The position numbers and the translations under genes are program-made. Source: a virus. From it: DNA of 64,000 nt. The notes under the pieces were generated by a model, which saw nothing but the letters and a program-made list of their open reading frames with translations, was not told the DNA's origin and did not search any database. Below are positions 14,354 through 21,802 of this stretch, piece after piece (the stretch's first letter is position 1; the number at the start of each line of letters is the position of its first letter). The DNA lies in the IMG/VR virus record IMGVR_UViG_3300042868_007692, positions 1 to 64,000 of that record. One strand, given 5' to 3'.

Positions 14354-15615
14354 TGAATTTTAGAGCAGCATTTGAAGCAGGTCAGAAAGGTAGTAATAAA
14401 GGTCTTCCTATGGGGGAGGGCCTTAAAACTATATCTCAAGCAGTGAATGATATACAAAGAGGAAGAATCTTTACAATAGCAGCAAGTCCCAAAGGAGGGA
14501 AGTCAACCCTAGTGGATGTTGGATTTTGTATAGAGCCTGCAATTTATGTATTGAGTTTTAATGCTAAATTAAAAGCTTCTATGGAAGCTATTGTTTCTAA
14601 GTTAGAGACAGAAATTGACTTTACAAAAAGAACAGCTCTTAATGAAGAGTATGAAAAATTGAATGGTCAATTAATAGATTTAGAGTTTATCTACAACTCT
14701 TATGAGATTGACAGAGTAAGTAAAGAGTTTGATTTTGTTGCCCATTTCTTACACAGAGATTTTGGCATTTATCAAATATTTTTACCTGCTGGAAAGCTTT
14801 ACAAAGGGAATAATTTTGTATATTTGTCTTCTGCTTTTCTGAAGGGAGAATTACATTATGATTCTCTAAATCCTAATGATCCAAAAGAAATTATTACAGT
14901 CCCTACAGACATTACTGATAAAGTAAAAATTGTCTATAAGACTAGAATAGTGCCTTTATTTGGAGAATTTAATGAGAAAGGAGAGAAGCTTTCTAAGGGT
15001 CTTATCAGATTTCTTGATAACAAAGACAATCCTACAGGAGTAAGAAATTATCTTATAGCTTATGCTAAAGAAAATGGAGAGTTTCTTTATAAAGAAACAA
15101 CTAAAGATGGTCAAACTTTTAAAAGGATGATAGGCTATAGACCTAATAATCCTGCTAAATACACCATAGTTATTACAGACCATTTAAGAAAATTGATTCC
15201 TGAAAGAGGTTTTTCAATGAAAGAAACTGTAGATAAGTTTTCAGACTATTGTGTAGAGCTTAGAAACACTTGTCAATTTACTTTTGTTCATATTATCCAC
15301 CTTAATAGAGCAGTAAGTGATATTGGAAGAAGAAAACTGGATGATGATAATATTTATCCTTCTTCTGATGACATTAAAGACACAGGTAACCTTAGTGAAG
15401 ATAGTAACTATATTTTTACCATGTTTAATCCTAATGATGATAAGTTTAACTTAAACAAGCATTTTGGAAAAGTCATTAGAAGACCAGATAGGTCATTATT
15501 ATATCCTTACATGAAAACTGTACATTTAGTAGAGTCTAGACATTGCTTTTGTCCTCAGCATTTTAGAGTCAATATGTATGGTGATGTGAAGAAATTTGAA
15601 CCCTTAACAATCTAA
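14353..15615 (+). CDS. dnaB-like: DnaB-like replicative helicase (RecA-fold ATPase)
   Basis: The 420-residue protein has Walker A AASPKGGKST (43-52), Walker B-like IVITDH (272-277) and a downstream FVHIIHLNRAV resembling DnaB motif H4. SxxxxD.....N.IFTMFNP matches the later helicase motif. The N-terminal DnaB domain is absent, and a long insertion (about residues 75-265) separates the two Walker motifs, larger than in typical SF4 helicases. It probably unwinds DNA ahead of the family A polymerase, with the primase at 20774. Confidence 0.8.
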   Translation: MNFRAAFEAGQKGSNKGLPMGEGLKTISQAVNDIQRGRIFTIAASPKGGKSTLVDVGFCIEPAIYVLSFNAKLKASMEAIVSKLETEIDFTKRTALNEEYEKLNGQLIDLEFIYNSYEIDRVSKEFDFVAHFLHRDFGIYQIFLPAGKLYKGNNFVYLSSAFLKGELHYDSLNPNDPKEIITVPTDITDKVKIVYKTRIVPLFGEFNEKGEKLSKGLIRFLDNKDNPTGVRNYLIAYAKENGEFLYKETTKDGQTFKRMIGYRPNNPAKYTIVITDHLRKLIPERGFSMKETVDKFSDYCVELRNTCQFTFVHIIHLNRAVSDIGRRKLDDDNIYPSSDDIKDTGNLSEDSNYIFTMFNPNDDKFNLNKHFGKVIRRPDRSLLYPYMKTVHLVESRHCFCPQHFRVNMYGDVKKFEPLTI

Positions 15616-15618
15616 AAA

Positions 15619-15972
15619 ATGGCAAAATTAAATAAAATGGAGCTTCAAGCTGTAGCCGGATCTATACTGAAAGAAGTAAAGGCAGTAAAACTTCCTCAAC
15701 TTATTCAAGAATGGGAGCAGAAAAAACTTGAAGTAGAGTCCACAGAAGTTTACAAAGAACTTCAAGCTTGGTTAAAGAAATATTCTTTAGAAGAAAAACT
15801 AGTAATCAATGCTTATCAGTTAAATAGGGTTTTAGGTCTTAATCCAAAACCTACTTCAGTAAATTTACCTTCAGTTCAAAGTATTGTTGATAAATTAATA
15901 ATAGGTCAGATTACAGATTCTAATATTACCTCTTTAGCAGAAAGTATTGCCCAAGAATTATTAAATGATTAA
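15619..15972 (+). CDS. Unknown helical protein
   Basis: This 117-residue protein starts three bases after the helicase stop. It is rich in Leu, Gln and Lys with a predicted coiled coil (QLIQEWEQKKLEVESTEVYKELQ-type). Nothing suggests an enzyme. Its location between the helicase and ATPase genes suggests a replication accessory role, but this is only contextual. Confidence 0.6.
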   Translation: MAKLNKMELQAVAGSILKEVKAVKLPQLIQEWEQKKLEVESTEVYKELQAWLKKYSLEEKLVINAYQLNRVLGLNPKPTSVNLPSVQSIVDKLIIGQITDSNITSLAESIAQELLND

Positions 15973-15982
15973 TTAAAAAAGA

Positions 15983-16015
15983 ATGGCTAAAATTTTAGTG
16001 CTTGCCCCTAGTGGG
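15983..16015 (+). pseudogene. Orphan duplicate of the ATPase gene start
   Basis: Eleven codons encode MAKILVLAPSG, identical in amino acids to the start of the ATPase gene at 16622, but after 14 identical bases the remaining 19 differ at nine positions, all silent. The copy then runs into unrelated sequence and stops about 26 codons later. It marks the original 5' end of the ATPase gene, severed when the homing endonuclease gene inserted just before the P-loop codons. Confidence 0.75.
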
Positions 16016-16027
16016 TTATTTTCTAAA

Positions 16028-16066
16028 AATTGTGTATCTTTGTTCTATGAAAATAGACACACAATT
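16028..16066 (+). promoter_or_regulatory. Promoter and hairpin at the start of the free-standing GIY-YIG gene
   Basis: TATCTTTG (16035-16042) fits TAnnTTTG. AATTGTGT (16028-16035) pairs perfectly with ACACAATT (16059-16066), enclosing the ATG at 16047. A transcript starting after 16042 would lack the 5' arm and be nearly leaderless. Confidence 0.6.
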
Positions 16067-16598
16067 AAAAACTCTAGTAGGTATTTACTGTATTGAAAAT
16101 ACAGTAAATGGTAAAAAATACATAGGCAGTTCAACTAATATTTACCAAAGAGGTCTTAAACATAGATCTCAATTAAGAAGTATTAGTCACCCTAATAAAA
16201 AGTTACAAAATTCTTATAATAAACATGAAGAAAAAAATTTTATTTTTTATGTAGTAGAACTTTGTTTAAAAAAAGACTTGATTAGATTAGAGCAGCACTA
16301 TATAGATTTTTACCTTCCTTTTTATAATCTTATGTTACAAGTAGAAAGAAAAGATTTTTCAGCAGAAACAAAACTTCAAATATCTAATTCTTTAAAAAAA
16401 AGATATAGAGAAGGTTTGAGTAATAATTGTGAAAGAAAAGTTAATCTTTATACAGTAACAGGAGAATATATAAGAACTTATGATAGCATTACAAAATGTT
16501 CAAAAGATATTAAAGCAGATTTATCTAATGTAAAAAGAGTACTAAGAGGAAGACTAAAAACTTGTAAAGGTTTTAAAATTACTTATCACAATTCGTAA
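16047..16598 (+). CDS. Free-standing GIY-YIG homing endonuclease
   Basis: The 183-residue product starts MKIDTQLKTLVG; the GIY-YIG core is VGIYCIENTVNGKKYIGSS (about 10-28), followed by YQRGLKHRSQL and LEQHYIDFYLPFYN. The C-terminus (VNLYTVTGEYIRTYDS, KRVLRGRLKTCKGFKITY) is a NUMOD1-type module. It is not inside an intron: an intact ATPase start follows it, while a severed duplicate start precedes it. The inferred target is the P-loop region of the ATPase gene. Confidence 0.85.
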   Translation: MKIDTQLKTLVGIYCIENTVNGKKYIGSSTNIYQRGLKHRSQLRSISHPNKKLQNSYNKHEEKNFIFYVVELCLKKDLIRLEQHYIDFYLPFYNLMLQVERKDFSAETKLQISNSLKKRYREGLSNNCERKVNLYTVTGEYIRTYDSITKCSKDIKADLSNVKRVLRGRLKTCKGFKITYHNS

Positions 16599-16621
16599 AA
16601 TCACTAATTAAAAATTAAATT

Positions 16622-16975
16622 ATGGCTAAAATTTTGGTGTTAGCACCGTCAGGTTTCGGTAAGTCCACCAGTATAGGACAGATTCCAGAATTAGGAATTA
16701 AAGGGTTAACTCCTGAAGAGACTTTTCTTATTTCAGTAACTTCTAAACCTCTTCCATTTAAAGGGAGTGGTGCAGCATATCCAATATGCCAACCTGGAGA
16801 TTTAAAATCAGGTAGAAGAATTATTACTGATGATGCAAAAGCTATATCAGAAATCTTCTTAGCTTTAGTTGCAAGTCCTTACAAGAATATTGTATGGGAT
16901 GACAGTAACTATGTTATGCAGAATTGGTATATGGCTAATGCTTTAGCTAAAGGTTGGGATAGAATGGTGTCCTCT
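16622..16975 (+). CDS. P-loop (AAA-like) ATPase, exon 1
   Basis: It encodes MAKILVLAPSGFGKST with Walker A (8-16) and a Walker B-like VWDDSN (91-96). The frame hits TAA at 16979-16981 within the intron. The exact 3' end is uncertain by a few bases; T16975 is chosen so that the reading frame joins exon 2. The first codons contain two CpGs (CCG and TTCGG) within about 15 bases, unlike the CpG-poor surroundings, suggesting replacement by a foreign tract. The spliced protein would be about 239 residues. It resembles the small replication-associated ATPases of crAss-like phages. Confidence 0.75.
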
Positions 16976-17048
16976 TTCTAAGAAATTAGAAAGTAATTAA
17001 ATTGGGCAAAAACGGTGAAAAGATTATAGATTTTTCATAAAAAATGTT

Positions 17049-17056
17049 TATATTTG
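17049..17056 (+). promoter_or_regulatory. -7 box TATATTTG before the LAGLIDADG gene
   Basis: TATATTTG matches TAnnTTTG and lies 17 bases before the ATG at 17073. It sits within an imperfect palindrome centred on TTTGTACAAA. No clear -33 TTTG was found. Confidence 0.55.
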
Positions 17057-17072
17057 TACAAAATAAAATTGT

Positions 17073-17774
17073 ATGAAAATAAATAATTATAATAAAGACT
17101 TCTTTAAAGAAATTGACACAGAACTCAAGGCTTACATTTTAGGTTATATTGTAGCAGATGGTTGTATAACTATTGAACACAGACCTTTAAAACCCAATAA
17201 TCCTATAAAAAGAGTTCAGTTTCAACCTTCTATAGATGATTTACAAGTAATTACTTTGATCAGAGATGTTATTGCACCTACAAATAAGTTGACTATTGTC
17301 ACTAATAAAAGAGAAGGTAACAGAAAAGATACAGTAAAACTTAGACTTGCGTGTACTGAAATAGTTAAAGACTTAATGACCCTTTACAATGTAAAACCTA
17401 GAAAAACTTATGATACAACTTTTAGATTTCCTAATATTAGAGAAGATTTAAAAAGACATTTTATAAGAGGTTTTATAGATGGAGATGGTAGTATAGGTAC
17501 AAGACATTTTTCTATGATTTGCAACTCAAAATTATTTGCAGAAGATATTTTAAAAGAATTTTTAAAAGCTATACCTAATTTGAAATACTATATTTATGAT
17601 GAAAATAGAAGTCAAACTACTTATTATTCTTTACACTTTAGTGTAAATAAAAAATCAAGAGTTGATTTATTTAATTTTATCTACAAAAACTGTAATTTCA
17701 GGTTAAATAGAAAGTATGAAAAAGCTCTCAATGCCGTGTTAAACAGTAACAGTAAAGAGTTATTGTCAATGTAA
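17073..17774 (+). CDS. LAGLIDADG homing endonuclease
   Basis: The 233-residue protein has two LAGLIDADG motifs, LGYIVADG (23-30) and IRGFIDGDG (131-139), about 108 residues apart as in single-chain enzymes. Each ends in the acidic residue used for metal binding. It lies inside the ATPase intron and would cleave intron-less alleles; some relatives also assist splicing as maturases. It has its own promoter box upstream. Confidence 0.88.
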   Translation: MKINNYNKDFFKEIDTELKAYILGYIVADGCITIEHRPLKPNNPIKRVQFQPSIDDLQVITLIRDVIAPTNKLTIVTNKREGNRKDTVKLRLACTEIVKDLMTLYNVKPRKTYDTTFRFPNIREDLKRHFIRGFIDGDGSIGTRHFSMICNSKLFAEDILKEFLKAIPNLKYYIYDENRSQTTYYSLHFSVNKKSRVDLFNFIYKNCNFRLNRKYEKALNAVLNSNSKELLSM

Positions 17775-17930
17775 CGCATAGGAACTGAAACTCTTAATAA
17801 GAGAATATAATGTTCCCAAGAGTGTCCAATACCTGACCAAATAAAGTTGAAGGTAAAAATGTATGCTGACCTTACAGGAGATATAAGTACTGTAAGAACT
17901 AGAGGATAAAAAGCCTTTAGGATAACAAGG

Positions 17931-18095
17931 GTGGCCCCTAAACAAATTGGTTTTATGATGGGTAGAATCTTTGATGCTATTGAGAAGTTAGATGCTGCAG
18001 GTAAAAATGTAATCATCTTAGCTCATGGTGACAGTGTTCCTGGACCTGATGGTAGAATCTATATGAAGTACAAATCTACAGGTAAGATGGTTGCT
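17931..18095 (+). CDS. P-loop ATPase, exon 2
   Basis: The frame reads VAPKQIGFMMGRIFDAIEKL then NVIILAHGD, a typical sensor segment after Walker B, and KYKSTGKMVA. It ends at T18095 directly before an in-frame TAA in the second intron. No start codon or leader is present, so expression depends on splicing to exon 1 and exon 3. Confidence 0.75.
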
Positions 18096-18326
18096 TAACA
18101 TCAGCCATTATCTATCTAACTGCTGGGATACCCTAAAGCTCTATAAGCTACAACATAATTTGAAAAAGTAAGTGTGAATGCTAAAAATTATAGAGATGGC
18201 TAATGGGCAATCAGCAGCCAAGACCCTAAGACTTAAGATGTTATGGGTAAGGTTCACAGACTATCCTCTGTTGTGGAGGAGTACAGAGAAAAGTGATTAT
18301 TTTCTTTGGAAATGGTAGACATAAGT

Positions 18327-18370
18327 TTTGCATATAACCAGATGTTTTGTATATTTGTACTATGAAAACA
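18327..18370 (+). promoter_or_regulatory. Consensus promoter at the second intron endonuclease gene
   Basis: TTTG (18327-18330), 19 bases, TATATTTG (18350-18357) is a full Bacteroidetes promoter. The expected start point lies at or next to the ATG at 18362. TGTTTT (18343-18348) can pair with AAAACA (18365-18370) just after the ATG in longer transcripts; this hairpin is weaker than at the other endonuclease genes. Confidence 0.65.
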
Positions 18371-19066
18371 GTGAAAATATATAAGCTTATAGACCCTACT
18401 TCATTAGAAGTAAGGTATGTAGGCAAGACAGAAAAAACACTAAAGCATAGACTATCTATGCATGTTACTACTTCAATCAAAAACAAAAATAAAACTCATA
18501 AAGAAGCTTGGATAACCGGGTTATCTTTTATGGGTTTTAGACCCTTAATTGAACTTATAGAGGAAGTTAATTTTGAAGATTGGCAAGAAAAAGAGATTTA
18601 TTGGATAACTCAATTTGAAAACTTAACTAACACTTGTAGTGGAGGCATAGGAGGAACAGGTAGAGTATATTCAGAATCAGAAAGATTGCAAAGGTCAATT
18701 ACTATGAAAAAGCTTATTGGTGAAGGTAAAATAGATTATACAGAAAGGGCACTAAAAATTTCTCAATCTCATAAAGGTAAAATATTATCTGAAATGACTA
18801 AAGAAAAATTAAGACAGTGCAATTTAGGTAAAAAACAATCTAGGGAACAAAAATTAAAAACAGCTAGAAAAGTAATAAGAATTGATAAAGAAAATAACAA
18901 AGTAGTGTTTGACAGTCTTGCAGAAGCAAGTATAGCTTTAGGTGCAAATACACAAAAACAAATAAGTATTTTTAGAGGAAATATTTGTACTGTGTGTAAA
19001 GGCAATTTAAAAAGCTATAAAGGTTATAAATGGCAATATTATGAAGATATAGTCGATTCCTTATAG
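18362..19066 (+). CDS. GIY-YIG homing endonuclease in the second ATPase intron
   Basis: The 234-residue protein starts MKTVKIYKLIDP; the GIY-YIG core is VKIYKLIDPTSLEVRYVGKT. It continues with HRLSMHV, an EKEIYWI catalytic-Glu candidate, a NUMOD3-like segment (SQSHKGKILSEMTKEKLRQ), and a C-terminal NUMOD1-like module (DSLAEASIALGANTQKQI, KSYKGYKWQY). The N-terminal domain is clearly related to the helicase-intron enzyme, consistent with related introns. Its last codons (EDIVDS) overlay the intron S element. Confidence 0.87.
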   Translation: MKTVKIYKLIDPTSLEVRYVGKTEKTLKHRLSMHVTTSIKNKNKTHKEAWITGLSFMGFRPLIELIEEVNFEDWQEKEIYWITQFENLTNTCSGGIGGTGRVYSESERLQRSITMKKLIGEGKIDYTERALKISQSHKGKILSEMTKEKLRQCNLGKKQSREQKLKTARKVIRIDKENNKVVFDSLAEASIALGANTQKQISIFRGNICTVCKGNLKSYKGYKWQYYEDIVDSL

Positions 19067-19141
19067 AAATATAAGGGTATGTTGTGTTAAGGATAATCTC
19101 TTAACTGAATAGCAACTTACAAACAAAGTGATGAGTATTTG

Positions 19142-19342
19142 ACTGTAGAGGGTAAAGTAGACGTAACTCTTATTGGTATTAGTAGATATGATGCTACTGA
19201 TAAAAAAGCAGTAAAAGAGTTCTTAACCAATGAAAATGAGCAATATTCTTCAGCTAAATCTCCTATTGGAATGTTTGATAAACAATTCATTCCTAATGAT
19301 TTAGGACATGTAGTAGAAAAAATTGCTGAGTATTATGGCTAG
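19142..19342 (+). CDS. P-loop ATPase, exon 3
   Basis: The frame continues TVEGKVDVTLIGISRYDATD and ends VEKIAEYYG then TAG. The segment completes the beta-rich C-terminal part of the ATPase. It overlaps the start of the next small gene (ATG 19335) by eight bases, so the three-exon gene remains translationally linked to its operon. Confidence 0.75.
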   Translation, partial: TVEGKVDVTLIGISRYDATDKKAVKEFLTNENEQYSSAKSPIGMFDKQFIPNDLGHVVEKIAEYYG

Positions 19343-19529
19343 TTTTCCTTGGATTGCAACCCTATTAATAGGCTTTGTTGTTGGAGCTGTAATAGGAGTA
19401 GGTTTAGTAGCTTTAGTTTTTGATAAAAAACCTACTGAAAATCTTTGTCCAAGATGTGAAAATGAAACTGAAGAAGAAAGACAGTTGAAACAAGATTGGG
19501 CAGATCAACAAAAAGGATATATAAATTAA
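19335..19529 (+). CDS. Small single-pass membrane protein with a CxxC motif
   Basis: The 64-residue product starts MASFPWIATLLIGFVVGAVIG: a transmembrane helix over about residues 6-28, then a short cytoplasmic-type tail with CPRCEN, a possible zinc knuckle, and an acidic end. The ATG at 19335 lies inside the ATPase stop region. Function is unknown; membrane anchoring of a replication component is one possibility. Confidence 0.6.
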   Translation: MASFPWIATLLIGFVVGAVIGVGLVALVFDKKPTENLCPRCENETEEERQLKQDWADQQKGYIN

Positions 19530-19547
19530 TTTAAAACAGATATTATT

Positions 19548-19937
19548 ATGTCACAAAATGCAGAGCAACAAGCTCCATTGAGAATCACTATTAGTGAAGT
19601 AAAAGGTCTTTTAGACTTAGGTAAAAGCAGAAAAGAAATTGCTGACCATTATGGTAAAAGTATGGCAGAAATGCAAAGAACTGTTTGGAGTCATCCAAAA
19701 TTGAAAAATCTTAAAGCTAAGAAACAATACACAGGTATTGAGCTTGAAGATGATACAGAAGATGCTCCTGTAGCTGAAGTGAGTGACCAAATTACTGATG
19801 CAGTAACTCAAGAAGTGGCTCATGTTCCTGGACCAGAGGCTAACCATGCTTTTGAAAACCAAGAAGAAATGGGAACTCAAGCTGTAGAAGAAAATGCTCC
19901 TGTAGCTACTGAGACAGTAGAAGAAACTTGGAGATAA
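19548..19937 (+). CDS. Putative HTH protein with acidic tail
   Basis: Residues 12-50 (ISEVKGLLDLGKSRKEIADHYGKSMAEMQRTVW) look like a helix-turn-helix of the Myb/resolvase-like type. They are followed by a basic patch (KLKNLKAKKQY) and a long acidic, Ala/Glu/Val-rich tail (60-129). It is placed between the ATPase and the 257-residue protein. DNA binding within the replication cluster is inferred. Confidence 0.55.
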   Translation: MSQNAEQQAPLRITISEVKGLLDLGKSRKEIADHYGKSMAEMQRTVWSHPKLKNLKAKKQYTGIELEDDTEDAPVAEVSDQITDAVTQEVAHVPGPEANHAFENQEEMGTQAVEENAPVATETVEETWR

Positions 19938-19967
19938 GAATTGTTTAATTAATAAAAATAGGCTAAT

Positions 19968-20741
19968 ATGTCACAATTACAAGGATACGGATTTGTATCA
20001 GATTCAGATGAATCATTGAAAACTAAAACAGGTGCTAAATTTGGTGGTAACTTTGGTGTTGCTTTCTTAACTAAATTTGCTTACAGTGCAAATGTAGCTA
20101 AAGCAGGCCAAGAAGCTAGAGAAGCTATTGAGTTAGAAGTAACTGTAGGAGAAAGAGGTTACAAAGAATGGATTAACCCTGTAGATCAAGTAAAGGATAA
20201 GAATAATGTAGTAATTACAGACAAAAACTCTCCTGAGTACATTGCTGGGTTTAATGCTCTTATTGTTCAACAAAATGCTACAGTGACTCACTACTTGAAA
20301 GCAGTAGGTGTAACTGAAGAGGCTTTGAGAGCAGCATTTACAACGGCTCCAGTAAGTTTTGCAGATTATGCACAAAGAATTTGTTCACTTTTACCTATTG
20401 GTTATGATAAAAAACCACTAGATTTGTTCCTTGAATATCAATGGAATTTTGGTAAGAAACAAGATGGGTCTTTAAATGATAAGACTTATCCAACTTTACC
20501 AAAAAACATGAAAGGTGGTTACTTTATTGTTCCTGCTCAACCTGGAGTTTGGGTAGAAGCTAAAAGTGAAGATGGAAGATTAAGTTACAACAATTCTAAT
20601 GGACAAAAACATCCATTTGAAAGAGATGCTAACTTTATGTCTTCTCACAAAGGTACTCAACAAGTAATGGGAGCTTCAGTAGCTGCAGCTTCTCCAATGG
20701 GAGCTATGACAGCAGCAGCTCCTGGTAATGGTTGGTCATAA
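19968..20741 (+). CDS. Unknown 257-residue protein, possibly single-strand DNA binding
   Basis: The protein begins MSQLQGYGFVSDSDESLKTKTGAKFGGNFG and ends in a flexible Ala/Gly/Met-rich tail (AAASPMGAMTAAAPGNGWS). A folded core followed by such a tail, and the position directly before the primase, recalls phage single-strand binding or abundant DNA-coating proteins. No conserved OB-fold signature was recognised, so this is an inference. Codons are regular and the gene has a clear A-rich leader. Confidence 0.5.
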   Translation: MSQLQGYGFVSDSDESLKTKTGAKFGGNFGVAFLTKFAYSANVAKAGQEAREAIELEVTVGERGYKEWINPVDQVKDKNNVVITDKNSPEYIAGFNALIVQQNATVTHYLKAVGVTEEALRAAFTTAPVSFADYAQRICSLLPIGYDKKPLDLFLEYQWNFGKKQDGSLNDKTYPTLPKNMKGGYFIVPAQPGVWVEAKSEDGRLSYNNSNGQKHPFERDANFMSSHKGTQQVMGASVAAASPMGAMTAAAPGNGWS

Positions 20742-20773
20742 TTTAACATAACTTAAAAAATCCTCTTCTAAAT

Positions 20774-21802
20774 ATGAGCTTATTTCAATACAATTCAGAT
20801 AAACTTGATAGAAGAGGATATATAAGTAAGGAAAGTATTTTGTCTTTAGTTACTCAAGAAGATGTATTTGAGTTAGTGTTCAAATTTAAACCTGAAGAAT
20901 TTGAGTATGTAGTATCTCCTTTAAGAAATGATGATGTACCAGGATGTTGGTTTTCTTATCATGATAATGGTACTCTCTATTTTGTAGACTTTGGTAATTC
21001 TAGGACTCATAGTGATTGTTTTAATATAGTCCAGGACTATTACAAATTTCCAAACTTCTATTTGACTTTAGAATTTATTCATAACTCTTTAATTAGAGGT
21101 AAGACTGAATTAAAGGAAATAGAACCTAAAAAAATAATCCAAAAAGTATCCAAAGAAGGAGTCAAACTCTTAATAGAAGCAAGACCATTTAGTGAGCAAG
21201 ATGGTTATTTCTGGTCTAAGTATGGTATTAGTAAAGCCAATCTAAAAGAAGACAGAGTTTTTCCTATTCATAGATTATATGCTTTGAATACTAAAACAGG
21301 AAGTCATGCTATTGAATGCAAAGATTTAGCATACAGTTACACTGATTTTCCTGAAGCTAGAAAGAAAATCTATTTTCCTTTAAGACAAGGAAAGAATAGG
21401 TTCATTACTAATTGTAATAAAGATGATGTAGGTGGCATCAACTCTCTGTCTCAATATAGTAAGCAACTTATTATTTCTAAAAGCTACAAGGATTATAGAG
21501 TACTTAAAAATAATGGAAAAAATGTAGTTTGGTTTCAAAATGAAGGTATGATACCCAATAATGAAATTATAAACAAATTGGTTAAACTTTATTCAGAAAT
21601 TATTGTATGGTTTGACAATGATCAGCCTGGAATTATAGCTTCAGAAAAAGTCAAACAACATATAAATTCCATTATTCCAAGTAGAGCTAAAAATCTATGG
21701 CTACCTGAGAGAGGGTTAGAAATAGGGGTTAAAGACCCTTCAGATTGTATAGCTAAAGACCCTATTTATTTTCAACAATTCTTAAAAGACTTTACAAAAT
21801 GA
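20774..21802 (+). CDS. TOPRIM primase, DnaG-like
   Basis: The 342-residue protein has a TOPRIM-type C-terminal half: IISKSYKDYRVL near 234-244, VVWFQNEG, and the acidic motif VWFDNDQPG (D281, D283). The N-terminal half (SPLRNDDVPGCWFSYHDNGTLYFVDFG) has the layout of a CHC2-type domain but lacks the four zinc ligands, so that domain is degenerate. It would make RNA primers alongside the DnaB-like helicase. It overlaps the UNG-like gene by four bases. Confidence 0.8.
   Translation: MSLFQYNSDKLDRRGYISKESILSLVTQEDVFELVFKFKPEEFEYVVSPLRNDDVPGCWFSYHDNGTLYFVDFGNSRTHSDCFNIVQDYYKFPNFYLTLEFIHNSLIRGKTELKEIEPKKIIQKVSKEGVKLLIEARPFSEQDGYFWSKYGISKANLKEDRVFPIHRLYALNTKTGSHAIECKDLAYSYTDFPEARKKIYFPLRQGKNRFITNCNKDDVGGINSLSQYSKQLIISKSYKDYRVLKNNGKNVVWFQNEGMIPNNEIINKLVKLYSEIIVWFDNDQPGIIASEKVKQHINSIIPSRAKNLWLPERGLEIGVKDPSDCIAKDPIYFQQFLKDFTK

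Larger units (their letters stand above)
16976..17930 (+). mobile_element. Intervening sequence with LAGLIDADG endonuclease in the ATPase gene
   Basis: An insertion of about 955 bases separates ATPase exons 1 and 2. The boundary sequence can form a P1-like pairing (CTTTCT with AGAAAG around 16974-16995), and strong hairpins lie near the 3' end (CTTACAG/CTGTAAG near 17862-17890, CTAGAGG/CCTTTAG near 17900-17920). A group I intron is likely, but I could not assign P7 convincingly, and the class differs from the other two introns. Exact boundaries are provisional. Confidence 0.6.
18096..19141 (+). mobile_element. Group I intron in the ATPase gene, with GIY-YIG endonuclease
   Basis: Exon 2 ends in T and the intron in G19141; joining gives ...KMVA-TVEGKVDVT in frame. 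The core resembles the helicase intron: CTGCTGGGATACCC near 18119, the block ATGGCTAATGGGCAATCAGC at 18196, GGTTCACAGACTATC near 18251 and GATATAGTC near 19050. The endonuclease gene ends within the 3' core, so its last codons encode part of the intron's conserved S element. Confidence 0.85.

Noticed and set aside
15983-16655. Intron joining MAKILVLAPSG at 15983 to GFGKST near 16655
   Set aside because: The sequence directly before GFGKST again encodes MAKILVLAPSG from its own ATG with a leader, so the downstream gene start is intact and an intron is unnecessary; no intron core was seen either.
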